Shown here: positions 1 through 8,893 of the stretch, in pieces
Layout: every line of letters starts with the position of its first letter
Position numbering within the stretch: the first letter of the stretch is position 1
Source: Anaerolineae bacterium
Lineage (GTDB): Bacteria; Chloroflexota; Anaerolineae; Aggregatilineales; Phototrophicaceae
Assembly: GCA_022822305.1 (NCBI GenBank)
Contig: JAJEBY010000010.1
Span: 62,001 to 126,000, forward strand
Direction of reading: 5' to 3'
DNA: 64,000 nt
Translations under genes and position numbers: made by a program
Notes under the pieces: model-generated
The model's database searches: none
The model's input: only the letters and a program-made list of their open reading frames with translations
What the model was told of the DNA's origin: nothing

Positions 1-291
1 GATGATCTCGCTCAGCACCGGCACGATCGCGCCGTTGATATGCCCGCCGATAAGCAGATCGTAAATCGCTTTGGGCACGATGATCGCCACCTGAAAAGCG
101 TCGACCGCGCCGCTGGCGCCAAATAGATAGGTCAAGACCGTTTCGCGGGTTAAGCCGAGGATGCGACTGCAGATATTGCCGAGCGCCAAAATGCCGCTGG
201 CCCCGGCCACCTGCGCCACGGTGCGCTGATGATCGGCATCTTGCGCGCTGTCGTCGCCATCGACCGTCGTAGGCGGGAGTTCTGTTGTCAT
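1..291 (-). CDS. murJ: MurJ lipid II flippase, N-terminal part (cut by window edge)
   Basis: The reverse strand from the ATG at 291 reads 97 codons without a stop to the window edge. After about 28 polar residues comes a hydrophobic stretch with S-R-I-L-G-L-T-R-E, then F-G-A-S-G-A-V-D-A-F and a segment ending G-A-I-V-P-V-L-S-E. These match the first two transmembrane helices of the MurJ/MviN family, which flips lipid-linked peptidoglycan precursor across the cytoplasmic membrane. The rest of the gene lies left of the window. The family call is firm; the exact start is less so, because no strong ribosome binding site is visible. Confidence 0.85.
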   Translation of the reverse strand, partial: MTTELPPTTVDGDDSAQDADHQRTVAQVAGASGILALGNICSRILGLTRETVLTYLFGASGAVDAFQVAIIVPKAIYDLLIGGHINGAIVPVLSEII

Positions 292-523
292 CTATGCTGA
301 TAGCCTGGATGTGATGGGCGCTTCAATATACACCGGCGTCGATGAATTGCTCAATTGGCAATCAGCCGCGCCCCAGCTGCTGCGCGTTTCGGCCGAACTG
401 ACTGATCGCCTCTGCCAGGCAAGATTTGTATTGGCCGTCAGGTGTCCGGCCTGTGCCCAATTGCATCTGTCAAGCGCTCAATGCGTGGCGTTTCTCCAAT
501 CTAGACCGCGTGCTCGCTCGCAG

Positions 524-579
524 TTAGCTCCCCTTCCCTAGCTTGCTGGGGAAGGGGACGGGGGATGGGGTTGAAAAAC
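524..579 (+). repeat. Repeat family A, copy 1
   Basis: A palindromic element that begins TTAGCTCCCC, has a GC-rich stem and short loop, and ends GGGGATGGGGTTGAAAA. Related copies lie at 782-832, 3308-3348, 61669-61741, 63669-63720 and, inverted, 63315-63387. It is followed by CGCGTCAGGC, as is the copy at 63669. Confidence 0.75.
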
Positions 580-781
580 CGCGTCAGGCTACTCGTAGCG
601 GACGAGCTATACAACGTCTGCCAGAATTTCATCCGGCGTCGATGCCGGTTCCTTATGCCCGACAACAGCGCCCGGATCGGCGATCCCATCGCTACCTTAG
701 CGATTCTGGCAAATCATATTACAATCAAGTAGTACCGAGATAATCATGCAACTGCTGAGGAAAACTCCAACTTCAACGTCG

Positions 782-832
782 AGTCACCCGTCCCTGATGA
801 TTCGGGGAAGGGCCGGGGATGGGGTAGAAAAT
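782..832 (+). repeat. Repeat family A, copy 2, just upstream of recD2
   Basis: A diverged copy of the A repeat: a CCCGTCCC arm, a short loop, GGGAAGGGCCGGGG and then ATGGGGTAGAAAA. It is open in the recD2 frame, so a gene caller could wrongly extend RecD2 upstream through it by about 52 codons. Confidence 0.65.
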
Positions 833-901
833 CGGCGTTTCCAAGATTCTCATGACTTACTTGGTTCTACTCCAGTCAACTTGCAATTGACGGGCAACCG
901 C

Positions 902-3106
902 ATGCGCGACGAAATACAAGGCGCGGTCGAGCGCATCACCTATTACAACGAAGACAACGGTTACAGCGTCGTCAAAATCATGCCGGATAAGCCCTATCCG
1001 CGCGCGCAAGCCCGTGACCGCACCGTCACCGTGGTCGGCATCATGCCGGCCCTGCAGGAGGGCGAATCGGCGCAATTCAAAGGCGAATGGGTCGAAGACG
1101 CCCGCTACGGCCGCCAATTTCGCGCTCAGCAAGTCATGCCGATCGCGCCGCAAACCGAGAAAGGCATCATCAACTATCTCAGCAGCGGCATCGTCCGCGG
1201 CATCGGACCGCGCACCGCCGAGAAGATCGTGGATCACTTCGGCAGCAAAACCGTGCAGATCCTCGATGAAGAACCGGGGCGTATCCACGAAGTCAAAAGT
1301 CTGAAGACCAAGCTGGCCGAAAATCTAATCGATGCCTGGGCCAAAAACCGCGCCATGCGCAACGTCTTGATTTATCTGCAAGGATTGGGCGTCAGCGCCA
1401 AAATTGCCCAGCGCATCTACAACAAATACGGCGCCAAGACCCAGCAGGTCATCCAGAACGACCCTTATCAATTGGCGCAGGATGTCTTCTTGATTGGCTT
1501 TCGCAAGGCCGATCAAATCGCGGCCAATATGGGCTTTGCCGCCGACGACAAACATCGCCTGCGGGCGGGCTTGCTGCACACGCTCAACCAGCTGACGCGG
1601 GAAGGCCATACCTACGCCCCGCGCGAAGAATTGCTCGAGACCGCTTGCGAACTGTTGGGCGTGGAAGACAAGGAGGCGCTGAGCATTGCTATGCATGGGC
1701 AAATCGCCGCGCGCAACCTGATAGAAGATCAACTGCGTCTGGAGGCCGGCGCCGAAGCGATATCGGCCGTATATCTGCCGCGATTCTACCGTGCCGAAAC
1801 AGCGGTGACCGAGCGCCTGCAATCCATGGTCGGCAGCGACAGCTTGATCATGAGCGATCACCGCGGCACTAACTGGACATCATACTTGCGTGATCTCAGC
1901 GCGCGCAACCAGGTCGGTTTGTCCGGAGAGCAGCAGCACGCCGTGCGCGCGGCGCTGGGCAGCAAGCTCAGCGTATTGACCGGCGGACCCGGCACCGGCA
2001 AAACCACCACCCTGCAAATGCTGATCCACGCGCTGGACGAGGGCGATTACAGCTTCAAATTGGCATCGCCGACCGGGCGCGCCGCCAAACGCCTGGGTGA
2101 AGCCACCGGCGTCGCCGCCAGCACCATCCACCGCCTCTTGGGTTACTCGGCGGAGATCAGCGGTTTCGAACACGACGAGGACAATCCGCTGCCGGCCGAT
2201 ATGGTGGTGATCGACGAGGCCTCCATGCTCGATCTGCAACTCTTCCACAGCTTGCTCAAAGCGCTGCAGCCGACGACGCATCTGCTGCTGGTCGGCGATG
2301 TCGACCAGTTGCCCTCGGTCGGCGCCGGCAATGTGCTGCGCGATGTCATCGACAGCGGCATCGCCTCGGTGACGCGCCTGAGCCAGATCTTCCGTCAAGA
2401 CGACAGCAGCCATATCGTCAGCAACGCTCACCGCATCAATCAAGGTCTGCAGCCTTATACCGATAATGACAGCCTCGATTTCTTCTTCTTCAACATCGGC
2501 GAGCCTGAAGGCGCCGCCGACGAACTGGTGCAAATCGTGAAGCGAAAAGTGCCCGAGCGTTGGGAACTCGATCCCGTGCGTGATATCCAGGTGATTTCGC
2601 CGATGTATCGCGGCGCCATCGGCGTGCACAATCTCAACAGCCGGCTGCAAGCCGAGCTCAATGGCGATCTTCGCTGGGCGCAAGCCAAATTTGGCGACCG
2701 CGTCTTCCGCGTTGGCGACAAGGTCATGCAGACCCGCAACAATTATGAGAAGGATGTCTTCAACGGCGATATCGGCTTCATCGACAGCATCGACGATGAC
2801 GACAACTCGCTTGAGGTGACGATCGACGGCCGCTTCGTCGCCTACGACTTCAGCGAAATCGACGACCTGATCCACGCTTATTGCATCAGCACGCATCGCT
2901 CCCAGGGCTCGGAATATCCGGCGGTGGTCATGCCGGTGATGACGCAGCACTATATCATGCTGCAGCGCAATCTGCTCTACACTGCCATCACGCGGGCGAA
3001 AGAACTCGTCATCCTCGTCGGGACGCGGCGGGCGCTGGCGATCGCGGTCAACAACAACAAAGTGGCCGAGCGCCACAGCGGCTTGCTCGCAAGGCTGCGG
3101 GCTTAG
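902..3106 (+). CDS. recD2: RecD2-type ATP-dependent DNA helicase
   Basis: Superfamily 1B 5'-3' DNA helicase of the RecD2/RecD-like group, which works without RecBC in DNA repair and replication-fork maintenance. The protein has about 734 residues, normal for the family. The N-terminal region contains the conserved start D-E-I-Q-G-A-V-E-R-I-T-Y-Y and helix-hairpin-helix segments. It is followed by Walker A G-G-P-G-T-G-K-T-T-T near residue 361, Walker B V-I-D-E-A-S-M-L-D, G-D-V-D-Q-L-P-S-V-G and the C-terminal Y-T-A-I-T-R-A-K motif. The frame is open from 746, but the first 52 codons lie in a repeat A copy, so the ATG at 902 is preferred. No recB or recC gene is nearby. Confidence 0.93.
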   Translation: MRDEIQGAVERITYYNEDNGYSVVKIMPDKPYPRAQARDRTVTVVGIMPALQEGESAQFKGEWVEDARYGRQFRAQQVMPIAPQTEKGIINYLSSGIVRGIGPRTAEKIVDHFGSKTVQILDEEPGRIHEVKSLKTKLAENLIDAWAKNRAMRNVLIYLQGLGVSAKIAQRIYNKYGAKTQQVIQNDPYQLAQDVFLIGFRKADQIAANMGFAADDKHRLRAGLLHTLNQLTREGHTYAPREELLETACELLGVEDKEALSIAMHGQIAARNLIEDQLRLEAGAEAISAVYLPRFYRAETAVTERLQSMVGSDSLIMSDHRGTNWTSYLRDLSARNQVGLSGEQQHAVRAALGSKLSVLTGGPGTGKTTTLQMLIHALDEGDYSFKLASPTGRAAKRLGEATGVAASTIHRLLGYSAEISGFEHDEDNPLPADMVVIDEASMLDLQLFHSLLKALQPTTHLLLVGDVDQLPSVGAGNVLRDVIDSGIASVTRLSQIFRQDDSSHIVSNAHRINQGLQPYTDNDSLDFFFFNIGEPEGAADELVQIVKRKVPERWELDPVRDIQVISPMYRGAIGVHNLNSRLQAELNGDLRWAQAKFGDRVFRVGDKVMQTRNNYEKDVFNGDIGFIDSIDDDDNSLEVTIDGRFVAYDFSEIDDLIHAYCISTHRSQGSEYPAVVMPVMTQHYIMLQRNLLYTAITRAKELVILVGTRRALAIAVNNNKVAERHSGLLARLRA

Positions 3107-3526
3107 TTTCCCCCGTCTCCCGGCACATGCATCGGCCACGCCAGCGTAGCGCAGAAATGTGGGGTCGACCCATCAGGTCGCCCGCCGCCGCACAAAGACT
3201 TAGGCGTTGATCGCTATCGGCCGCAACGTGTCCAATCTGACCCCAATCCCACCAGTCAAGCACTAACAGCGTGACGTATCTCTGGCCTAGACTGCGTATC
3301 CGCGCGATTCTAGCTCCCCCTCTCCGTTGCAATGAGGAGGGGTGGAAAACCGCGCTGACATGGCGAATTATCGGACAAGCCTTGCAGCGTTGACCAATCA
3401 GGTCGCCTGCAGCCGCGCCAAGATGCAAGGGTTGCATTCATCGACCTCAATGCGACCATTCAGTCGCCAGTCCTCAACTCACCCTCATTACGCTTGCAAC
3501 AGAAATACTGATCGTAAAGGAACGCC
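3107..3526. other. Intergenic region with composite A+B repeat
   Basis: About 420 bases with no convincing gene. A B-type palindrome lies at 3161-3185. A joined A+B element covers 3308-3412: an A arm starting TAGCTCCCCCTC, then a linker, then TCGGACAAGCCTTG and a B arm pair ending GGTCGCCTGC. The same order occurs at 63669-63784. Confidence 0.6.
3308..3412 (+). repeat. Composite A+B intergenic repeat
   Basis: The A half (3308-3348) has lost part of its second GC block. The B half (3384-3412) is decayed, with GCGTTGACC against GGTCGCC. The shared linker CGGACAAGCCTTG and its place relative to both halves match the element at 63669-63784, so the two halves probably spread as one unit. Confidence 0.6.
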
Positions 3527-4120
3527 ATGCCTCGAAAGCACCGTGCCGAAACCAAAAACGAAGCCATCGGAATGCTCCAAATCCATGATGACATCTCGCT
3601 TGTCCACTACAACACGGGCGTGAACAGGCGCACGCTCCGTCGTTGGCGCGATGAATTAGCCACCAGCAAAAAGGGGTTTATGTCCGAAAAAGTATTTCCG
3701 TCGGACATAAAACGGACACAAAACGACAATCACCCTTCGGATTCCCATCCGGAGCAGCAAGATGAGGCGGCAGCCACCGACCGCGACAACTTCGTCTATA
3801 TCCGCCAGCAGCTCATGAAGTACGCCCGCGACCTGGCCTCAAATCTCCAACCTGACCAAACCGATATCAACCGCCAAACGTTGGCCCTTTCTCGCATCCT
3901 CGACCGCATCGACAAGCTCGATCGCATCCTGCCTGAAAAAGCCAAGGAAGAGGAACGCCCGATCTGGCAAGACGCCTACGATGACCTGGTCAGCCTCGAC
4001 ATGCGTATTCAAGACCTGATCACGATAGAAAAAAGAGCGGAATATGAGGACGACCGCGTCAAGGCTCATCTCTATAAAGTCTATGCTGAACAGTATCGCA
4101 AAAAAGGCTACATAAGATGA
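3527..4120 (+). CDS. Small helix-turn-helix protein, function unknown
   Basis: A 197-residue soluble protein. The first 45 residues look like a helix-turn-helix of the transposase-OrfA or terminase-small-subunit kind: basic start M-P-R-K-H-R-A-E-T-K, then an H-Y-N-T-G-V-N-R-R-T-L-R-R-W-R-D-E-L recognition segment. A polar linker (residues 48-85) leads to a charged, helical C-terminal half. There is a good ribosome binding site (AAAGGA) seven bases before the ATG. No transposase or terminase large subunit follows, so it could be a remnant of a mobile element or a domesticated DNA-binding protein. I do not recognise a specific family. Confidence 0.6.
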   Translation: MPRKHRAETKNEAIGMLQIHDDISLVHYNTGVNRRTLRRWRDELATSKKGFMSEKVFPSDIKRTQNDNHPSDSHPEQQDEAAATDRDNFVYIRQQLMKYARDLASNLQPDQTDINRQTLALSRILDRIDKLDRILPEKAKEEERPIWQDAYDDLVSLDMRIQDLITIEKRAEYEDDRVKAHLYKVYAEQYRKKGYIR

Positions 4121-4190
4121 TGATTTACACGGCCGCGCCTGTTGCCGGTCTGAACCGCGGCCATCCAAACACCCGCCCTTGTTTGAGTTA

Positions 4191-4216
4191 TGCAGGGGCG
4201 ACTCTGTGAGTCGCCC
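4191..4216 (+). repeat. Repeat family B copy
   Basis: An inverted repeat, TGCAGGGGCGACTC then GAGTCGCCC, in the convergent gap between the HTH gene and the VOC gene. It matches the B consensus GTAGGGGCGNNTC-n-GANNCGCCC and could fold as a hairpin at the end of either transcript. Confidence 0.7.
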
Positions 4217-4228
4217 GAAAACAATCAC

Positions 4229-5005
4229 TCAATCCCGGACCAACGCAATACGCGCGCCCTCAGTCTGATCGGCATCGAAGCGCGCCGCCGCTCCCGTCGT
4301 CACAAAACTGACGCCCCAGGGAACCGGCTTGTTCTCGTCGAGATGACGCTGCAGCGGGCTGCCGGCGTCAACCGGCGTCAGATACTCCAGCGCATGCGCC
4401 CCCACACGCAGGCGAATGCCGCGCGCGCCCAACGCGTCGTCTCTGAAAGGCTGAGCTTCCGCGCCCGTGACCGCCGCCATGATGCCGGCCTGCCGCTCCA
4501 ATTCCGCCGTGACCAGGCTGAGCCCGCCGATGCCGCGGACGCCGTTGGCATGAGCCGTCTCCCGCGGCAAGCGCTCCGCGCGCGGCGTGACATCTTCGAT
4601 GATGAAAGGCACGACGCCTTGAAACTCGCTGCCGACCTTGTTGTTAATCCACTTCACTTGGTAGCCATCCGGACGGCTGCGGGCGCCATCGACCAGGTCT
4701 CCCATGCTGACGCCCTGCGCGCGAAATGCCGCCAGATCGGCGCGGATATCATCAGTAGCCATGCAGAAATCGACCAGGCCGCCGCCGCGCTCGTGCAGCA
4801 GATGCCACCAGGCATGCGCCGGGCTTTCCTCATAGAAGCCCAGCACCTCGATATAGCTGCCATCGGCGAATCCGATCAAGGCGTTGTAGGAGCCGTAGGG
4901 ATGCCTGCCGCCCTCAACCACTGTGAATCCGAGCGCGCGGTAGGTCGATATCGCAGCTTCCAACGAGTGAACGACGATGACGATGTGATCGATGCCCGTG
5001 ATCAT
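4229..5005 (-). CDS. VOC (glyoxalase-like) superfamily protein
   Basis: A 258-residue protein that starts with I-D-H-I-V-I-V-V-H-S-L-E-A-A, the usual first strand and helix of a vicinal-oxygen-chelate module. G-S-Y-I-E-V-L-G-F follows, then a second similar half (G-I-G-G-L-S-L-V). The length and layout resemble the glyoxalase-like domain family of two fused modules. The substrate is unknown. AAAGGACAACAATC precedes the ATG, a strong ribosome binding site. It lies 27 bases downstream of map on the same strand and is probably cotranscribed with map and plsY. Confidence 0.75.
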   Translation of the reverse strand: MITGIDHIVIVVHSLEAAISTYRALGFTVVEGGRHPYGSYNALIGFADGSYIEVLGFYEESPAHAWWHLLHERGGGLVDFCMATDDIRADLAAFRAQGVSMGDLVDGARSRPDGYQVKWINNKVGSEFQGVVPFIIEDVTPRAERLPRETAHANGVRGIGGLSLVTAELERQAGIMAAVTGAEAQPFRDDALGARGIRLRVGAHALEYLTPVDAGSPLQRHLDENKPVPWGVSFVTTGAAARFDADQTEGARIALVRD

Positions 5006-5032
5006 GATTGTTGTCCTTTCAAGCTCGCGCCT

Positions 5033-5794
5033 TCATACGTAGCCGCCATCAACTTTGGTGACCAATATCGGCTCAGCGCCGTTGATGATGACGGTATGTT
5101 CATACTGCGCCGAGACGCTGCCGTCGATCGTGCGCAAGGTCCAGCCATCATCGTCGGTTTGGATGCGACCGCGCCCGGCGTTGAGGAAGGGCTCCAGCGT
5201 CACCACCATGCCATCGCGCAGCACGTCCTTGTTGCGCTTGTTGTTGAAATTGGGGATGGATGGCTTCTCGTGGATATGCCGCCCCACGCCATGCCCGCCC
5301 AATTCGCGCAGGGTGCGGTATCCGTGCTTGCGCGCGAATTTCTCGACCGCCTTGCCAATGCCGTTGGCGCGTTGGCCCGGGCGCGCCATTTCTATGGTCA
5401 AATGCAAGGCGCGGCGGGTCACACGGCAGAGCTTCTCCAGTGCCGGCTGCGTGGGCGGCACGATGATGGTGGCGGCGGTATCGCCCCAATATCCTTCCAG
5501 CACGGCCGAGACATCGACATTGAGCAAGTCGCCCGGCCGTATAATGCGATCTTTGCGCGGGACGCCGTGCGCAGCTTCGTCATTGAGGCTGATGCAGGTA
5601 TAACCGGGGAAGCCGTAGGCCTTGATCGGCGCCGAGACCGCCCCCATTTTGGTCATGAAGTCGCGGCCGATATCATCGAGATCGCGCGTGCTCATGCCGG
5701 TGTCGACGCTGTCGAGCATCAGCTTGAGCGTCAAGCCGCAGATTTCGCCGATGCGCCGCATGCCGCGCAGGTCTTTGTCGCTGGAGATTCGCAT
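5033..5794 (-). CDS. map: Methionine aminopeptidase, type I
   Basis: Removes the N-terminal methionine from new proteins in the cytoplasm using two metal ions. The 253-residue length is typical of the short type I enzyme with no N-terminal extension. All expected metal ligands are visible: D94 (N-V-D-V), D105 (W-G-D-T-A-A-T), H168 (G-G-H-G-V-G-R), E201 (T-L-E-P-F) and E232 (Q-Y-E-H-T), plus the substrate-binding H76 (E-A-A-H-G-V-P). It sits between plsY (95 bases upstream) and the VOC gene (27 bases downstream) on the minus strand, which suggests one transcript. Confidence 0.93.
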   Translation of the reverse strand: MRISSDKDLRGMRRIGEICGLTLKLMLDSVDTGMSTRDLDDIGRDFMTKMGAVSAPIKAYGFPGYTCISLNDEAAHGVPRKDRIIRPGDLLNVDVSAVLEGYWGDTAATIIVPPTQPALEKLCRVTRRALHLTIEMARPGQRANGIGKAVEKFARKHGYRTLRELGGHGVGRHIHEKPSIPNFNNKRNKDVLRDGMVVTLEPFLNAGRGRIQTDDDGWTLRTIDGSVSAQYEHTVIINGAEPILVTKVDGGYV

Positions 5795-5889
5795 TCGGCT
5801 ACCCGATCAATTGTTTGTGTCCGACGCTGCAAACGAGGCCCGCCTGCCCGTGCAACGAGGGCCGAGGATAGGTCAGCTTACGCGTGATT

Positions 5890-6576
5890 TCAACTGGAGA
5901 CACCGTCGCCGAAGCGTCGTTCCGTGCCCGCCAACAGGCGCTGGACATTGCCCCAATGGCGCACGAGCAGCATGACGCTTAGCGCGACGGCATAGAGCAG
6001 CAGGATCGGTTTCTGAAATTCGGTGCCCACTAGCAGCACCAGCCAAATGTTGGCGACCGCGAAGCCGATTAAGACGCCGAGCGAGACATAGCGCGTGCGG
6101 ACGACGATGGCGATGCCGATGACGGCGGCCACCAGAATCTGCAGCGGCTGAATCATCATCATCGCGCCGAAGGCCGTCGCCGCGCCCTTGCCGCCGCGCA
6201 CAATCAGCCGCAGTTTGCCGCCCTTGATCGAGGCCGTGAGCACGGTGGCGAAGAGCGACCAATTGTGCCCGATCACGACGCTGGTGGCGGCGACAGACGT
6301 CGCCACGCCGATCTGCTCCGGCAAGATTACATCCCGCGCCAGCCAAACGGCGAAGATGCCCTTGGCGATATCGATGAGGCCGGTGAAGATCGCCCAACCT
6401 CGGCCCAAGGCGCGCGCCACATTCGTCCCGCCCATATTGCCGCTGCCCACCTCAAAGATGTTGACGTTCTTGACCTTGCCAACCAGGTAGGCGGTGGGGA
6501 AGGAGCCGATCAGGTAACTGATGGCAATGCACAACACCACCTGCGCGGCGTTGTCGGCGTTAATCATCTCGTTCAT
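5890..6576 (-). CDS. plsY: Glycerol-3-phosphate acyltransferase PlsY
   Basis: Integral membrane acyltransferase that moves an acyl group from acyl-phosphate to glycerol-3-phosphate, the first step of phospholipid synthesis. The three cytoplasmic motifs are present: G-S-F-P-T-A-Y-L-V-G-K (24-34), G-S-G-N-M-G-G-T-N-V-A-R (44-55) and G-G-K-G-A-A-T-A-F-G (128-137), with hydrophobic helices between them. About a dozen extra residues seem to lie between G-H-N-W-S (103-107) and the third motif compared with usual PlsY. It is the first gene of the minus-strand group plsY-map-VOC. Confidence 0.92.
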   Translation of the reverse strand: MNEMINADNAAQVVLCIAISYLIGSFPTAYLVGKVKNVNIFEVGSGNMGGTNVARALGRGWAIFTGLIDIAKGIFAVWLARDVILPEQIGVATSVAATSVVIGHNWSLFATVLTASIKGGKLRLIVRGGKGAATAFGAMMMIQPLQILVAAVIGIAIVVRTRYVSLGVLIGFAVANIWLVLLVGTEFQKPILLLYAVALSVMLLVRHWGNVQRLLAGTERRFGDGVSS

Positions 6577-6855
6577 AACTTGGCTCGCGTAACATGCGCC
6601 TTCGCCCAGCCCGCATTAATGCAAATCTTAACCGAAACTTGATGTTTTGACAATGCGATGCGTGCAGCGCCAATCATTCCAAATCGAGCAATAAGCTGGT
6701 GGACATTGACGCGTCGGCTTCATTCTGTTTGGATTTAGTCGCAAAATATTCAAGCGAATTGGGACACGATCCAATCGCCCGCTATCGCCGATCCGGGCAG
6801 ACTGCTTTCCGCGCTTGATTTCGCGCTCCGCGTGGCAAGTCAGTTGAATGAGATG

Positions 6856-8190
6856 TCAGGGATTGTAACGCTGGATATTGCCGGCATTCTCGCGACGGCG
6901 CAGCCGATCCATGCGCGGCAGGATGTTGTCCATTATCTCGCCCTTGTCGAGCGTCTTGTGCGCGCGATCCTGCATGATCACCGCTCCGTCACAGATCACC
7001 GTGCGCACATCGCCGGCCCGCGCATTGTAAACCAGGCTGGCAGTGATGCTGTTCAGCGGCAGGTGATGCGTCCCGCTCAGATCGACCAGGATGATATCGG
7101 CCAATTTGCCCGGCGCCAGCGCTCCCAGCTCATCCGGCTGCCCATAGACGCGAGCGCTCTCCGCAGTGGCCATGCGCAGCGCCTGCCCGATGCTCAGGTT
7201 TTCGGCGTCGCCGGTCAGCTGCTTCTGTCCCAGGGCGGTGAGGCGCATCGCTTCCCAGAGATCAAGCGTGTTGTTGCTGACCGGGCCGTCCGTGCCCAAG
7301 CCAACCGCGATGCCCATGGCGCGCGTTTCCACCAGATTGGGATAACCCATCGCCAGCTTGGCATAGGTCTTGGGACAATGAGCGATGCCGACCGGCTGCG
7401 CCACCTCGGCCAGCATTTCCAAGTCCCCGGGCGTCGCGCCGACTGCATGCGCCAGCACCGTCGGCACATTGAAGATGCCGCAGTCCGCCAGCACTTCAAT
7501 CGGCGTCTGCCCGCGTTTGGCCAGGCTGGCTTGCGTCTGTTCCCGCGTCTCGGCCACATGAATGTGGATGCCCGTGCCGATCCGCTCGGCCATGAGCGCG
7601 CTGGCGCCCAGAAATTCATCATCGCAGGTATAGGGCGCGTGGGGGGCGAGGATGGCGCGGATGCGTCCGTCGGCGCCACCATCCCAGCGTCGGACGAAGG
7701 CGGCGGTCTCATCAATCTGGGCTGTGCCGTTGCTGCCGAACATCGCCTGCCCCAGCAACGCGCGTGTCCCGGCCTTTTCCACAGCGCGCGCAACGTGATC
7801 CATATGCCAGTATTGATCGTTGACGGCGGTGATGCCGGCTTCGATCATCTCCAGCAAGCCCAGCTGCATGCCCCAGTAGACATCGTCGGGTTCGAGGTTG
7901 GATTCAAACTGCCAGATATAATCGTTGAACCAGCTCGCCAGATTGACATCCTCAGCCAAGCCGCGCCAGAGCGCCATGGCTGTGTGGGCGTGGGTATTGA
8001 TGAAGCCGGGCATCGCCAGCTGACCCCCGGCATCAATAACAGCTCCGGCATGCGACGGATCCAGCGCGCCGGTCGGCTGAATGGCGGAGATGCGATTGCC
8101 GCTGACGGCAATCTCATGATCGGTCAAGATAGTCGCGCTTTCGTCGGCGAGCTGCAGCACATTGGCGTTGCGAATCAGTAGATCGACCAT
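6856..8190 (-). CDS. Amidohydrolase (MTA/SAH deaminase-like)
   Basis: Metal-dependent hydrolase of the chlorohydrolase/guanine-deaminase branch, closest in motif pattern to 5-methylthioadenosine/S-adenosylhomocysteine deaminases. Features seen: the metal site N-T-H-A-H (H67 and H69), H-I-H-V-A-E-T-R-E-Q, A-H-C-P-K-T-Y-A-K-L and G-T-D-G-P-V-S-N-N. The 444 residues fit the family. The frame is open further upstream to 8280, but that would run over the divergent GNAT gene; the ATG at 8190 has an AAGAGG-like site before it. The substrate is inferred only from motifs, so a related deaminase is possible. Confidence 0.85.
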   Translation of the reverse strand: MVDLLIRNANVLQLADESATILTDHEIAVSGNRISAIQPTGALDPSHAGAVIDAGGQLAMPGFINTHAHTAMALWRGLAEDVNLASWFNDYIWQFESNLEPDDVYWGMQLGLLEMIEAGITAVNDQYWHMDHVARAVEKAGTRALLGQAMFGSNGTAQIDETAAFVRRWDGGADGRIRAILAPHAPYTCDDEFLGASALMAERIGTGIHIHVAETREQTQASLAKRGQTPIEVLADCGIFNVPTVLAHAVGATPGDLEMLAEVAQPVGIAHCPKTYAKLAMGYPNLVETRAMGIAVGLGTDGPVSNNTLDLWEAMRLTALGQKQLTGDAENLSIGQALRMATAESARVYGQPDELGALAPGKLADIILVDLSGTHHLPLNSITASLVYNARAGDVRTVICDGAVIMQDRAHKTLDKGEIMDNILPRMDRLRRRENAGNIQRYNP

Positions 8191-8269
8191 CAGCGTGCCT
8201 CTTGCGCCTTGTATCGTCCAAGGATTATAACAAGGGCGCATTCTGCGCAATACGGTGTGGCAAATTGAC

Positions 8270-8893
8270 ATGCCATTCATTTCCGCTCAAGCCAACAAAG
8301 AGCACGCCCAGCGCTTCTATGAGCTCGCGCAGATGGCCAGCGACGGGTTGTTCACGCATCTCTTTGGCGGTCGGGCGCAGGCGGTTCTGCTGGAAATGTT
8401 CCTGCGGGACGACAACGAATTCAGCCATCGGCATACGCGCTTCCTGCTTGCCGATGGTGAGATCGCGGGAATGCTGCATGGCTTCCGTGCCGGGGCAGCG
8501 CAAGCGGGCAGCGGGCGGAGTCTCTGGCTGATGCTGCGTCACGCCCAATTGCAGGCATTGCGATTCTTCATCGCCGCAGTTGTCTTGCGCGAACTATTGG
8601 ACTTTGTTGGAGAGCGTCTGGATTCCGAGGATTACTACATCTCCATGCTGGCGATTTATCCGGCGCATCGCGGCCGCAGCTACAGCAAGGCGTTATTGGC
8701 GGAGGCGGAACGACTGGCGGCCGAGCGGAACTGCGCCCGGCTGGCGCTGGATGTGGACGAGCGCAATGCCGTCGCCCGCGCGGCCTATCGAGGGGCTGGA
8801 TTTGAGCAGGTCTGCGAATCGAAAACAGTCAACATCGCGGAAGAGCGCTTGCGGATGCTGCGGTTGGCGAAACCTGTCACGAGGCGGGACTAG
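8270..8893 (+). CDS. GNAT-family N-acetyltransferase
   Basis: A 207-residue protein. The C-terminal half has the GNAT acetyl-CoA site: a strand M-L-A-I-Y-P-A-H-R-G-R-S-Y-S-K-A-L-L, a helix rich in E/R, then L-A-L-D-V-D-E-R-N-A-V-A-R-A-A-Y-R-G-A-G-F. The N-terminal 100 residues resemble no specific subfamily and the acceptor is unknown. A GTG at 8255 is an alternative start; neither start has a clear ribosome binding site. Its stop codon overlaps the stop of the convergent gene at 8890, both being part of one CTAG. Confidence 0.8.
   Translation: MPFISAQANKEHAQRFYELAQMASDGLFTHLFGGRAQAVLLEMFLRDDNEFSHRHTRFLLADGEIAGMLHGFRAGAAQAGSGRSLWLMLRHAQLQALRFFIAAVVLRELLDFVGERLDSEDYYISMLAIYPAHRGRSYSKALLAEAERLAAERNCARLALDVDERNAVARAAYRGAGFEQVCESKTVNIAEERLRMLRLAKPVTRRD

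Larger units (their letters stand above)
292..901. other. Intergenic region between murJ and recD2, two copies of repeat A
   Basis: About 610 bases separate the divergent murJ and recD2 starts. Small open frames occur here but have no convincing ribosome binding site or recognisable product. The region holds two copies of the A repeat (524-579 and 782-832). The stretch at 580-605 after the first copy resembles the linker of the composite A+B element seen near 63.7 kb. Nothing else could be recognised. Confidence 0.5.

Noticed and set aside
746..901. N-terminal extension of RecD2
   Set aside because: These 52 codons lie within a copy of repeat A and match no RecD2 homologue pattern; the ATG at 902 begins the conserved domain.
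1880..3139. A 419-codon open frame on the minus strand
   Set aside because: It is antisense to recD2, whose helicase motifs are unmistakable; the product is low-complexity and rich in His/Asp/Arg as expected for a shadow frame.
3527..4120. IS element or prophage terminase
   Set aside because: The HTH domain suggests it, but there is no transposase catalytic gene, no large terminase and no flanking inverted repeats of an IS.
4190..5887. A 565-codon open frame on the plus strand
   Set aside because: It lies opposite the VOC and map genes, which have clear family motifs and ribosome binding sites. The frame is an antisense shadow caused by GC-rich codon use.
6832..8181. A 449-codon open frame on the plus strand
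   Set aside because: It is antisense to the amidohydrolase gene, which carries the metal-binding motifs.
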